A stretch of DNA of 39,846 nt. It comes from DIGJ01 sp036658435. Lineage in GTDB: Bacteria > Bacillota > Clostridia > Lachnospirales > Lachnospiraceae. The stretch spans positions 1-39,846 of the forward strand of contig JAVXEO010000013.1 of the NCBI GenBank assembly GCA_036658435.1, read 5' to 3'. A program made the translations under genes and the position numbers. Shown here piece by piece: positions 25,874-33,749 of this stretch. The stretch's first letter is position 1; the number at the start of each line of letters is the position of its first letter. Under the pieces are notes generated by a model. It had not been told where the DNA came from and did not search any database. It saw nothing but the letters and a program-made list of their open reading frames with translations.

Positions 25874-26650
25874 ATGAAAAAAGTTTTGAATTTCTTAATT
25901 GGCCTATGTTTACTGATTGCCTTAATTTGTATGGTTTTATTGGGAAGATATTTCCTTTTGATGGAGAAGTCGAAAGAAGATTTTAAGGATCTAAAGAAAT
26001 ATGTTCCTGCAATAGAAGATAGAATTACGGATAAAAATGCAAAAAAGAAAAACAGTCCAGCCGGAGAACAGAATCTGTTCTCCGGCCTTCTTGCTCTAAA
26101 AAAAAAGAATAAGGACTTTGCAGGATGGCTGACAATTGCAGATACAAAGATAGAATATCCGGTGATGTTTACTCCATTGGAACCGGAATACTATTTGAAA
26201 CGAAGCTTTTCAAAGAAAAATTCCATAGCAGGAACCCCATTTATAGATGGACGCTGCAAATTATTTCCACAATCGGACAATTTAATTATATATGGGCATA
26301 ACATGAAAAATGGTTCTATGTTTGGAGATTTATTATCGTATACAGAGGAAGAATTTTATCAGACACATCCAAAGATTCGCTTCTTTCTTCCTGGGGAAGA
26401 ACAGGAATATGAGATTTTTGCGGTAATTAAAACCAAGGTTTACCCTACTCCGAAATTTAACTGTTACTCCATGATTCAGGCAGAAAACGAGGAAGACTTT
26501 AACTCCTATATACAGGAAATAAAAAAATGCGCACTTTATGAAACTGGAATTACACCAAAATATAAAGAAAAATTAATGACGCTATCTACCTGTGCCTATC
26601 ATGATGTCTATGGAAGATTGCTGGTTATGGGAAGAAGACGGTCTTGTTAG
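25874..26650 (+). CDS. srtB: Class B sortase
   Basis: A 258-residue transpeptidase. An N-terminal membrane helix (residues 5-28) leaves the catalytic domain outside. The catalytic triad is His142 in IYGHNMKNGSMFG, Cys240 in TLSTC and Arg248 in VYGRLLVM. Class B features include the extended region before the Cys and the GTPFIDGRC segment. It cleaves the sorting signal of surface proteins and joins them to the cell wall or to pilin partners. It starts 11 bases after the adhesin stop, so the pair is one transcript and the APQTG adhesin is its likely dedicated substrate. Confidence 0.92.
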   Translation: MKKVLNFLIGLCLLIALICMVLLGRYFLLMEKSKEDFKDLKKYVPAIEDRITDKNAKKKNSPAGEQNLFSGLLALKKKNKDFAGWLTIADTKIEYPVMFTPLEPEYYLKRSFSKKNSIAGTPFIDGRCKLFPQSDNLIIYGHNMKNGSMFGDLLSYTEEEFYQTHPKIRFFLPGEEQEYEIFAVIKTKVYPTPKFNCYSMIQAENEEDFNSYIQEIKKCALYETGITPKYKEKLMTLSTCAYHDVYGRLLVMGRRRSC

Positions 26651-26683
26651 TAATGAATTCTTACTAAAGTTTCAAAAATGTAG

Positions 26684-26712
26684 TTGTATATATAAGAAAG
26701 GCATAGTATAAT
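26684..26712 (+). promoter_or_regulatory. Sigma-A promoter of asnA
   Basis: A -35 TTGTAT (26684-26689), a 17-base spacer and a -10 TATAAT (26707-26712). The leader to the ATG is about 60 bases and contains no T-box-like element. Confidence 0.7.
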
Positions 26713-26779
26713 ATAACATCAATAACTTTACTAATGCAATGAGATACTGTATAGAAGAAATATAGAACAGGAGAAACCT

Positions 26780-27790
26780 ATGAACCCAATAATAATGCCG
26801 GAAAAATATAGTTCCAAACTAAATATAAGGGAAACGGAAGTAGCTATAAAATATGTAAAAGATTTTTTTGAAAGGGAACTTGCAAACCAGTTAAATTTAA
26901 CACGCGTTTCTGCGCCTTTATTTGTGGTTCCGGAAAGCGGATTAAATGATACATTAAATGGAGTGGAACGTCCGGTAAGCTTTGGAATTAAGGAACAGAA
27001 TGACAGAGAGGCCGAAATTGTCCATTCTCTCGCTAAATGGAAAAGACAGGCGTTAAAGCGTTATGGATTTAAACATGGAGAAGGATTGTATACGGATATG
27101 AACGCTATCCGCAGAGATGAAGATACGGATAATATCCACTCCTTATTTGTAGACCAGTGGGATTGGGAAAAGATTATTTATAAGGATGAAAGAGACTTCC
27201 CAACTTTAAAGTCTGCCGTTAAGAAAGTCTATAAGGCACTTAGGAATACGGAAAAATATATGTCGGAGAAATATGGATTTATTAACCGCATCCTTCCAGA
27301 TGAAATATTCTTTATGACAGCACAGGAACTGGAAGATATGTATCCAAAGCTGACATCGAAAGAGAGAGAATATGAGATTACAAAGCTGAAAGGTGCCGTA
27401 TTTCTTATGCAGATAGGGGGAGAGCTAGCATCAGGAGAGATTCACGATGGCCGTGCACCAGATTATGATGATTGGTCGCTTAATGGCGATATTCTGATTT
27501 ACTATCCAATACTGGATATTGCCCTGGAACTTTCTTCTATGGGAATTCGTGTAGATGAGGAAGCCTTAGAAAGACAGCTTGCCATTCGTGGAGTAAGTGA
27601 AAGAGCGAAACTGCCTTTTCAGAAAGCCTTATTAAATGGAGAACTTCCTTATACCATTGGAGGAGGCATTGGACAGTCCAGAATCTGTATGCTTTTTCTT
27701 CGAAAAGCCCACATTGGAGAGGTGCAGTCTTCTTTATGGCCTGAAATCATGGTGGAGGAATGTGAAAAAAAAGGAATTTATTTACTATAA
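26780..27790 (+). CDS. asnA: Aspartate--ammonia ligase AsnA
   Basis: A 336-residue class II aminoacyl-tRNA-synthetase-like enzyme. Signature blocks are RVSAPLFVVPESGLNDTLNGVERPV, RRDEDTDNIHSLFVDQWDWEK and the ATP-binding end GGGIGQSRICMLFL (each the characteristic AsnA sequence). It makes asparagine from aspartate, ammonia and ATP in the cytoplasm, in contrast to the glutamine-dependent AsnB. It has its own promoter and an AGGAGA site. Its use of free ammonia fits an organism that releases ammonia by purine or amino acid breakdown, but it is not part of that operon. Confidence 0.97.
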   Translation: MNPIIMPEKYSSKLNIRETEVAIKYVKDFFERELANQLNLTRVSAPLFVVPESGLNDTLNGVERPVSFGIKEQNDREAEIVHSLAKWKRQALKRYGFKHGEGLYTDMNAIRRDEDTDNIHSLFVDQWDWEKIIYKDERDFPTLKSAVKKVYKALRNTEKYMSEKYGFINRILPDEIFFMTAQELEDMYPKLTSKEREYEITKLKGAVFLMQIGGELASGEIHDGRAPDYDDWSLNGDILIYYPILDIALELSSMGIRVDEEALERQLAIRGVSERAKLPFQKALLNGELPYTIGGGIGQSRICMLFLRKAHIGEVQSSLWPEIMVEECEKKGIYLL

Positions 27791-27814
27791 AGAATGAGTT
27801 ATTTAATGGCCTTC

Positions 27815-27844
27815 TTGATAAAACAGGTATGAAACAGGTATCTA
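27815..27844 (+). promoter_or_regulatory. Weak promoter candidate before the YtcJ-like gene
   Basis: TTGATA (27815-27820), an 18-base spacer and TATCTA (27839-27844). The spacer contains an 11-base tandem repeat, AAACAGGTATG/C. Moderate match only. Confidence 0.35.
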
Positions 27845-27885
27845 TTTTGTTAGGGAGGCTCTTTGACTATAGGGAGGAACGTAGT

Positions 27886-29472
27886 GTGAAAAAAATATTT
27901 TATAATGGAACTATTTTAACAATGGAAGCAGACTTATATACATCGGCAGTTTTGGTTGATGGAGATCGAATAGTAAAAAAAGGCAGCTTGGAGGAATTAC
28001 AGGCAGCAGCCCCCAATGGGGAGAAGATAGATCTTGCACATAAAACAATGATTCCGGCTTTTATAGATGCCCATAGCCATTTTTCTTCCTATGCCAATGC
28101 ACAACTACAGGTATCTTTGGAAGAAACCCTTTCTTTAAACGAAATAGAAGAAAAAATCACCTCTTTTATAAAAATTCACCATACTCCCATTGGAGAGTGG
28201 GTGGTGGCGAAGGGATATGACCACAATATGCTTCCTTCCAAATGCCATCCAACACGAGAATTTTTAGATACTGTGGCACCGGAGCACCCCCTTATTTTAC
28301 AACACCAGTCCGGACATTGCGGAGTGCTTAATTCCAAGGCATTGGAGATTTTAAAAATTACAGAAAATACCCCTTCACCGGAAGGGGGAGTGATTGGACA
28401 TCAGGATGGAAAATTAAATGGATATATGGAGGAAGCCGCCTATATTGCCTGTATTAAGAAGGTTCCTCTTGTAGACTTCCAAAGGATGCTAGAGGCATAC
28501 CGCCAGGCTCAGGAAAAGTATCTTTCCTATGGAATTACCACGGTGCAGGAAGGAATGATGGTTACTCAGATGCTCCCTCTTTATCAGGGACTTTTAGAAA
28601 GCGGGCTTCTTGTGGTGGATGTGGTTGGCTACCCAGATTGCAATTCCATGAAAGAACTAGAAAAGGCTTTCCCTCATGGAGTAAAAAAATATGAGAATCA
28701 TTTTAAGATAGGTGGATATAAGATATTTCTGGATGGATCACCACAGGTGAAAACGGCATGGATGAAAACACCCTATAGGGGAAGTGAAGACTACTGCGGT
28801 TATGGAACCATGAGTGATGAAGAAGTATTGGCGGCGGTAGAGATGGCGGCAGAACAGGGATTCCAGATTCTTGCACATTGTAATGGGGATGCGGCAATTG
28901 AGCAATACATCAATGCCGTGGAAAGGGTGGCTTGTGAAAATAAAAACGTTTCACAGATAAGGCCGGTGATTATTCATGCGCAGCTAATGACGGAAGAGCA
29001 ACTTACACAGGCAGCCAAATTGCAGATGATACCCTCTTTCTTTATTGCTCATATTTTTCATTGGGGAGACATTCACATTGCAAACTTTGGATACGACAGA
29101 GCCCAGGGAATCAGTCCGGCACATTCGGCAAAGGAAAAGGGAATGATTTATACTTTTCATCAGGATGCCCCGGTTATTGAGCCTAATATGCTGGAAACGG
29201 TTCAGTGTGCGGTGACCCGAAGAACAAAGAGTGGTGTTCTTTTGGGTGAAAAAGAAAGCATTGAGGTGTTGGACGCCCTCAAAGCCGTTACTATTTATGG
29301 AGCATATCAATATTTTGAAGAAGAGGAAAAAGGTAGTATCAAAGAAGGAAAAAAAGCGGATTTTGTAATTTTAGAGGAAAATCCCCTTACGGTTTCCAAA
29401 GATAGAATTTCAAAAATTCGAGTTCTTGAAACTATAAAAGATGGAAAAACTGTATTTTCTTTAAATTCTTAG
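27886..29472 (+). CDS. YtcJ-like metal-dependent amidohydrolase
   Basis: A 528-residue protein of the amidohydrolase superfamily, YtcJ/AepA group. The order of motifs is typical: FIDAHSHFSSY (His pair), LQHQSGHCGVLN, YKIFLDGSPQVKTAWM, ILAHCNGDAAI (His), PVIIHAQLM (His) and FHQDAPVIEPN (Asp), followed by the closing KADFVILEENPL strand. Relatives hydrolyse N-formyl or cyclic amides, but substrates are rarely known. The GTG at 27886 was chosen because GGGAGGAA lies 7 bases upstream and MKKIFYNGTILTM is the normal start. An upstream ATG at 27829 would add 19 unrelated residues. Not contiguous with the purine cluster. Confidence 0.88.
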   Translation: MKKIFYNGTILTMEADLYTSAVLVDGDRIVKKGSLEELQAAAPNGEKIDLAHKTMIPAFIDAHSHFSSYANAQLQVSLEETLSLNEIEEKITSFIKIHHTPIGEWVVAKGYDHNMLPSKCHPTREFLDTVAPEHPLILQHQSGHCGVLNSKALEILKITENTPSPEGGVIGHQDGKLNGYMEEAAYIACIKKVPLVDFQRMLEAYRQAQEKYLSYGITTVQEGMMVTQMLPLYQGLLESGLLVVDVVGYPDCNSMKELEKAFPHGVKKYENHFKIGGYKIFLDGSPQVKTAWMKTPYRGSEDYCGYGTMSDEEVLAAVEMAAEQGFQILAHCNGDAAIEQYINAVERVACENKNVSQIRPVIIHAQLMTEEQLTQAAKLQMIPSFFIAHIFHWGDIHIANFGYDRAQGISPAHSAKEKGMIYTFHQDAPVIEPNMLETVQCAVTRRTKSGVLLGEKESIEVLDALKAVTIYGAYQYFEEEEKGSIKEGKKADFVILEENPLTVSKDRISKIRVLETIKDGKTVFSLNS

Positions 29473-29531
29473 TAAATGTGCTATATAAATTCATCCAAAA
29501 GGAATAAAGATTGTTAAAAAAATGTTATTTA

Positions 29532-29561
29532 TTGACAAAAAATATTTTTGAGTGGTATAAT
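29532..29561 (+). promoter_or_regulatory. Strong sigma-A promoter of the SDR gene
   Basis: A perfect -35 TTGACA (29532-29537), an 18-base spacer and a perfect -10 TATAAT (29556-29561), giving a leader of about 70 bases with a small GCGGA/TCCGC stem. Confidence 0.75.
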
Positions 29562-29640
29562 TTACTTAGACTAAAGCGGGATGCGGACCATGCGCAAAGA
29601 CATAAGTATCCGCCGATTATTATGATTGGAGGAAAAGTAA

Positions 29641-30438
29641 ATGACCAGAGTATTGGAAGAATTGCAGAAACAGAAGTTAAGAAGAATGGAAGGAAGAGTT
29701 ATATTAATTACCGGAGGTGGAGGCGGAATTGCCAGAGGAATTGCCAGAGCTTTTGCAGGGGAAGGAGCAAAGCTTATTTTAACCGATTTGTTTCCGGAAG
29801 GTATGGAAAAAACAAAGAAAGAAGTCGAGAGGGACTTTGACTGTGAAGTAGTGGCTATTGTAGCAGATGGATCAAAAGAAGAAGAGGTTATAAGGGTAAT
29901 AGAAGAAGGGGTTGCACATTTTGGAAGATTAGATGGAGTAATTAACAATGCCCAGGCATCGGCATCCGGCAAACTTTTAGTGGAACATTCCACAAAAGAT
30001 TTTGACAAAGCGGTTTATTCTGGGCTGTATGGAACTTTTTACTATATGAAATATGCATTTCCATATTTATGTGAAACAAAAGGATCGGTTGTTAACTTTG
30101 CATCAGGAGCAGGCCTTACGGGAAAGGTTGGACAAAGTTCCTATGCGGCAGCAAAAGAGGGGATTCGAGGCTTGACACGAGTAGCAGCAACGGAGTGGGG
30201 AGCTTATGGAATCAATGTAAACGTAGTATGTCCATTGGTTCTTACGGATGCACTGATACACTGGAAAGAAGAAAATCCGGAAATATTTGCAAGAACCTTA
30301 GAGGCCATACCTCTTGGAAAATATGGAGATGCAGAAAATGATATTGGAAAAATCTGTGTATTTCTTTGCAGTTTTGATGCGTCCTATATGTCAGGGGAAA
30401 CCATTCATGTTCAGGGTGGTTCCGGACTTCGTCCATAA
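29641..30438 (+). CDS. SDR family NAD(P)-dependent oxidoreductase
   Basis: A 265-residue classical short-chain dehydrogenase. The Rossmann motif is ITGGGGGIARGIA, where the third glycine of TGxxxGxG is Ala. The structural NNAG motif reads NNAQ. The catalytic residues are Ser in NFASGAG and the YxxxK pair in SSYAAAKEG. The C-terminal GETIHVQGG is normal. It would oxidise or reduce an alcohol/ketone with NAD(H) or NADP(H). The acidic residue after strand 2 (LTDLFPE) suggests NAD preference. It is monocistronic with a strong promoter, a GGAGG site and its own terminator. The substrate is not predictable. Confidence 0.9.
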   Translation: MTRVLEELQKQKLRRMEGRVILITGGGGGIARGIARAFAGEGAKLILTDLFPEGMEKTKKEVERDFDCEVVAIVADGSKEEEVIRVIEEGVAHFGRLDGVINNAQASASGKLLVEHSTKDFDKAVYSGLYGTFYYMKYAFPYLCETKGSVVNFASGAGLTGKVGQSSYAAAKEGIRGLTRVAATEWGAYGINVNVVCPLVLTDALIHWKEENPEIFARTLEAIPLGKYGDAENDIGKICVFLCSFDASYMSGETIHVQGGSGLRP

Positions 30439-30455
30439 TGGATGGCATATATGAA

Positions 30456-30550
30456 AAATAAAAAAGAATGCAAATAAAAAAGAATGCAAATAAAAAAGAA
30501 TGCAAATAAAAAAGATTGCAAATAAAAAAGAATGCAAATAAAAAAGATTG
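30456..30550. repeat. Six-copy 16-bp tandem repeat
   Basis: The unit GAATGCAAATAAAAAA starts at 30466, 30482, 30498, 30514, 30530 and 30546. Copies 4 and 6 read GATTG. The 16-base period is not a multiple of three, so it is not coding. It lies in the 310-base gap between the SDR gene and the ECF sigma gene, which otherwise holds only a terminator and a promoter. Confidence 0.85.
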
Positions 30551-30572
30551 TACAAATATTAAAATAAAACAG

Positions 30573-30620
30573 AAAGCAGTGAAAAATCAGGATATGAAGA
30601 GATTTTTCCACTGCTTTTTG
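30573..30620 (+). terminator. Terminator downstream of the SDR gene
   Basis: AAAGCAGTGAAAAATC (30573-30588) pairs with GATTTTTCCACTGCTTT (30601-30617) with one bulged base, and the right arm runs into TTTTT. Confidence 0.75.
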
Positions 30621-30627
30621 CTTTTAC

Positions 30628-30656
30628 TGTACAATCAATATTATATTTGCTATACT
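30628..30656 (+). promoter_or_regulatory. Sigma-A-like promoter of the ECF sigma/RsgI-like operon
   Basis: A -35 TGTACA (30628-30633), a 17-base spacer and a -10 TATACT (30651-30656), about 93 bases before the sigma gene. The leader contains two ATATGCA(A/G)ATAA-like copies. Confidence 0.45.
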
Positions 30657-30748
30657 GAAGTCAAATGTTAATTTAATTTAAAATATGCAGATAAATATGC
30701 AATAAATAGTGCCCCTTGTGCATTGTTATATATGAAAGGAGTTATACT

Positions 30749-31306
30749 ATGTTTCTATTTTTTGATTTATCAGTAAGCGCTGAAAATAATGATAAAAAAA
30801 TTATGGATGAACTGATTCTGGCAATAGGAAGAGATGAGAAGCCGGCATTTCAGAAACTATACCAACTTACGGATCGAGCAATTTATGGCTATGCCTTATC
30901 TATATTAAAGAACGTGCACGATGCAGAGGACATTATGCAGGATACGTATATTAAAATCAGGGAAACAGCCCATACATATAATGCCTGCGAAAAGCCCATG
31001 GCATGGATTATAACAATTACACGAAACCTTTGCTTAATGAAACTTAGGAAAAATCGTTTTGTAACAGATGAAATATCGGAACAGATGGAAAACGATATTC
31101 ACCTGTCCTATCGTGAGAACCCAGAGGATAAAATCGTGCTGGAAACAGCAATGAAGGTTTTAGATGATGAGGAAAGGCAAATTGTTATGCTGCATGTTGT
31201 AGTGGGAATGAAACATAAGGAGATTGGAGAGATTCTTCAATGTCCATTGGGAAGCGTATTATCAAAGTATCACCGCTCCCTAAAAAAACTTAGAGAACAT
31301 TTATAA
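30749..31306 (+). CDS. ECF-type RNA polymerase sigma factor
   Basis: A 185-residue sigma-70 family protein with only regions 2 and 4. Region 2 spans about residues 30-100 (YGYALSILKNVHDAEDIMQDTYIKI, the core-binding helix). Region 4 spans about 130-185 (LDDEERQIVMLHVVVGMKHKEIGEILQCPLGSVLSKYHRSLKKL). The ATG at 30749 was chosen because AAAGGAG precedes it by 7 bases. A TTG at 30716 would extend it without a binding site. It is followed after 15 bases by an RsgI-like membrane protein, its presumed anti-sigma factor. It directs RNA polymerase to a small stress or envelope regulon. Confidence 0.92.
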   Translation: MFLFFDLSVSAENNDKKIMDELILAIGRDEKPAFQKLYQLTDRAIYGYALSILKNVHDAEDIMQDTYIKIRETAHTYNACEKPMAWIITITRNLCLMKLRKNRFVTDEISEQMENDIHLSYRENPEDKIVLETAMKVLDDEERQIVMLHVVVGMKHKEIGEILQCPLGSVLSKYHRSLKKLREHL

Positions 31307-31321
31307 TTAGGAGGTTGCCTT

Positions 31322-32988
31322 ATGAAGAATAAAGAAATTAAAGAAAGACTGCGTCGTGCGGTAGAAGCGCAGACTCCGGACATCTATCAAAATGTTGCAT
31401 CAAAACCAATTGTAAAAAAGGAGGAAATGATCAATATGAGAAAAGGAAAAAATATAAAAAAAGCCGTATATGCCGTAGGATTAGCAATGGCAGCTTGTTT
31501 ATGTGTTTTTGTTGTAGGAGTGCAGGCAGAAAATGCAAGAGTAATTTCCATTGTAGATATGGATTTGAATCCAAGCCTGGAAATTCAGATAAATGGAAAA
31601 GATCAGGTAACGGAGGTTGTTGCCTTAAATGAAGATGCAGAAAAGGTACTAAATGGAATGAATTTGAAGAAAGTAGACATTGATGTAGCATCAAATGCAA
31701 TTATGGGCTCTATGCTGCAGCTGGGTTACATTAATGATACCAACAATGCAATTTTAATAACCGTAGAGAGTAAAAAAGCCGGAAAGGCAGAGGAATTAAA
31801 AGAAAAAATATCCTCAGATATTAATCAGTTTGTAGGAAAAAACGATTTAAACCTGTTGGTATTGAACCAGGAAAAAGATGTAAAAGAGAATATGGATGAA
31901 CTGGCTGAAAAATATAATATTTCTCATGGAAAGGCACTTTTTATTTACAACATGATCCAAAAGGACAATTCCTTAAATATGGAGGAACTGGCAGGAATGT
32001 CAATTGGTGAATTAACCCAATTAATTCAAGCAAATAAAAATATGAATTTAGAGGATATAGTAACGGATAAGTCAGAATACATTGGAGAAGAAAAAGTAAA
32101 AGATATAATTTTAAAATCGATTCCGGGTGCAAAAATTGAAGAGGTAGAAATGGAATACGATAAAAATCAGGTTTACTATGAAGTAGAGGTTGAAAAAAAT
32201 GGAGTTCACTATCAATATACTATTTGTGCTAATACAGGTGAAATTGTAGAAAAGAAAGAAAAAACAGAAGACGACAAAGACGATGAAGACGATAAAGATG
32301 AGGAAGACGACAAAGACGAGGAAGAGGATAAAGACGAGGAAGAGGATAAAGACGATGTAGAGGACAAAGACGACAAAAAGGACAAAGACGACAAAGACGA
32401 TGAAGAAGACAAAGACGACAAAGACGATAAAGACGATAAAGACGACAAAGACGATGAAGACGACAAAGACGATGTAGAGGACAAAGACGACAAAAAGAAC
32501 AAAGACGANNNNNNNNNNNNNNNNNNNNNNNNNNNNNNNNNNNNNNNNNNNNNNNNNNNNNNNNNNNNNNNNNNNNNNNNNNNNNNNNNNNNNNNNNNNN
32601 NNNNNNNNATGAAGACGACAAAGACGATGTAGAGGACAAAGACGACAAAAAGAACAAAGACGACAAAAAAAACAAAGACGATGTAGAAGACCAAGATGAT
32701 GAAGACGATGAAGAAGATGAAGATGATGAGGACGAAAAGAAGATTAAAACCAATACAAGTTCCTTACACGAAAAAAAAAATAATGTAAGATCTACATTAA
32801 AAAAGAACAAAGAAAAAGAAGAGGATAAGGCAGACGCCAAAGAAAAAGAAGAGGATATGGCAGATGCCAAAGAGGATATGGCAGACGCCAAAGAGGATAT
32901 GGCAGACGCCAAAGAGGATAAGCAAGATACTTCGGAGGAGAACAACCAGGATAAAGAAGAAATAGAAACGGAAGAAGATGTGGAATAA
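31322..32988 (+). CDS. RsgI-like membrane anti-sigma factor with PepSY region and Asp/Lys-repeat tail, interrupted by gap
   Basis: Residues 1-45 are a cytoplasmic sigma-binding segment and residues 46-66 a membrane helix. Residues 70-170 match the RsgI middle domain (VDMDLNPSLEIQINGKDQV, then EKVLNGMNLKKVDIDVASNAI). Residues about 255-310 look like a PepSY domain (VKDIILKSIPGAKIEEVEME ... YTICANTGEIVEKK). From nucleotide 32265 on it is almost only D, K and E (DDKDDE, DKDEEE), through the gap, then KEDMADA repeats, ending at the TAA at 32986-32988. With 100 N the frame breaks and appears to stop at 32632. The real gap must be 2 modulo 3 bases if the gene is intact. AGGAGG precedes the ATG. Sensed signal unknown. 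Confidence 0.8.
32265..32936 (+). repeat. Acidic Asp/Lys codon repeat tract and KEDMADA heptads
   Basis: GACGAY/AAAGAC-type repeats run from about 32265 through the gap to 32725. From 32824, 21-bp units encoding KEDMADA recur at least three times. Unequal crossing-over here is likely and probably caused the assembly break. Confidence 0.85.
32509..32608. other. Assembly gap (100 N) inside repeat tract
   Basis: Exactly 100 N within the Asp/Lys repeat. The flanks are near-identical repeat units, as expected of a collapsed repeat. Confidence 0.95.
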
Positions 32989-33011
32989 GAACGAAGATGT
33001 GGAATAAGAAC
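32974..33011 (+). repeat. 19-bp tandem duplication covering the stop codon
   Basis: GAAGATGTGGAATAAGAAC occurs at 32974-32992 and 32993-33011. The first copy holds the TAA that ends the RsgI-like gene. The second repeats it downstream. Confidence 0.85.
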
Positions 33012-33015
33012 GAAG

Positions 33016-33060
33016 AAAAACCTTCAAACGAATGTATAAAAAGTTCGTTTGAAGGTTTTT
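33016..33060. terminator. Bidirectional terminator between converging genes
   Basis: AAAAACCTTCAAACGAA (33016-33032) pairs perfectly with TTCGTTTGAAGGTTTTT (33044-33060). The A-run and T-run flanks allow use by both strands. Confidence 0.9.
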
Positions 33061-33070
33061 TATGGAAAAA

Positions 33071-33673
33071 TTATTCGGTAACGGTTCCGTCTTTCCAAGC
33101 TTGAATCTTTTCACGGGTTGCTTCTAACGTATCTTTACAGATGCTCGGAAGTTCATCGCCCCATGACTTCGTTGCCTGCTTAAAGCCTTTTTCAATAGCG
33201 GACATCATTTTATCTGCTTTGGAAGGATCTCCACCGGTTAAAGCAAAAGCAAAAGAGTAGAGGCGCTCGGAAGTTTGTTTTACTCCAAAATAGCCTTCTT
33301 CGGAAACATCTTCTTTGGCGGTTGCTATATCGGAAGAAGAGAACTCTACTTTTCCTGACTTTAAGATATCAAAAATGCTTTGTGAAGTTTGAAAGGTCTG
33401 TCCCTGTTTTCTAAGGGTCTTCTCTACTAAATCTTTCAGCTGATTCTGACGCTGTTCCAAATCACTCATCAATTTGTTAATGGTAGCGGAGTCTTTCTTA
33501 TAGGTCTTTTTTGAAGAGTCTGTCTTCTCCCCCTTATTTGCTTCATACACGGCAGCAGAATTACCGGCTGCGGGAGTTGTTACGGAAGACTTTTTAGAGG
33601 AAACAGTTTCTGCATAAGATGTAGAAGTGGAAGTAAATGTACTTCCTAAATTTGAAATTCCATTTGTGTTCAT
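33071..33673 (-). CDS. Unrecognised 200-residue protein under a sigma-D-like promoter
   Basis: I do not recognise a family with certainty. The first about 60 residues are Ser/Thr/Ala-rich and disordered-looking (GSTFTSTSTSYAETV), without a signal peptide. Residues 64-95 are a probable helix or coiled coil (INKLMSDLEQRQNQLKDLV). The C-terminal half is a folded-looking mixed region (YFGVKQTSERLYSFAFAL, then ADKMMSAIEKGFKQA and DTLEATREKIQAW). A strong AAGGAGG lies 9 bases before the ATG. A GCCGATAG motif upstream suggests membership in the flagellar/chemotaxis regulon, so a motility-linked accessory role is possible. It is not part of the ECF operon upstream if that promoter is real. Confidence 0.8.
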   Translation of the reverse strand: MNTNGISNLGSTFTSTSTSYAETVSSKKSSVTTPAAGNSAAVYEANKGEKTDSSKKTYKKDSATINKLMSDLEQRQNQLKDLVEKTLRKQGQTFQTSQSIFDILKSGKVEFSSSDIATAKEDVSEEGYFGVKQTSERLYSFAFALTGGDPSKADKMMSAIEKGFKQATKSWGDELPSICKDTLEATREKIQAWKDGTVTE

Positions 33674-33721
33674 AGCATACCCTCCTTGGTAGGTGTGAAA
33701 ATAACTTCTATTCTACCTAGT

Positions 33722-33749
33722 CTATCGGCATTTACGATCTAAAACATTA
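33722..33749 (-). promoter_or_regulatory. Sigma-D (flagellar sigma-28) type promoter
   Basis: Minus strand: TAATGTTT (33742-33749) matches TAAAGTTT in seven of eight bases. A GCCGATAG -10 (33722-33729) follows, with 16 bases between TAAT and GCCG. The consensus is TAAA-N15-GCCGATAW. It overlaps the stop codon of the upstream gene and precedes the 200-residue protein. Confidence 0.65.

Noticed and set aside
26647..26667. Terminator after the sortase gene
   Set aside because: TTAGTAA/TTACTAA can pair, but the stem is short and AT-only and no T-run follows.
26713..26779. T-box riboswitch before asnA
   Set aside because: The leader is only about 60 bases and lacks the T-box core sequence and an antiterminator.
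29511..29640. Small gene ahead of the SDR
   Set aside because: The open frame covers the SDR promoter and has no ribosome binding site; the SDR start at 29641 has a strong one.
30456..30550. CRISPR array in the 16-bp repeat
   Set aside because: Units are directly adjacent without spacers and are far too short; no cas genes are present.
32212..32945. Ser/Leu-rich open frames opposite the Asp/Lys repeat
   Set aside because: GAC/GAT/AAA repeats read backwards give endless Ser/Leu codons. No start signal or domain is present.
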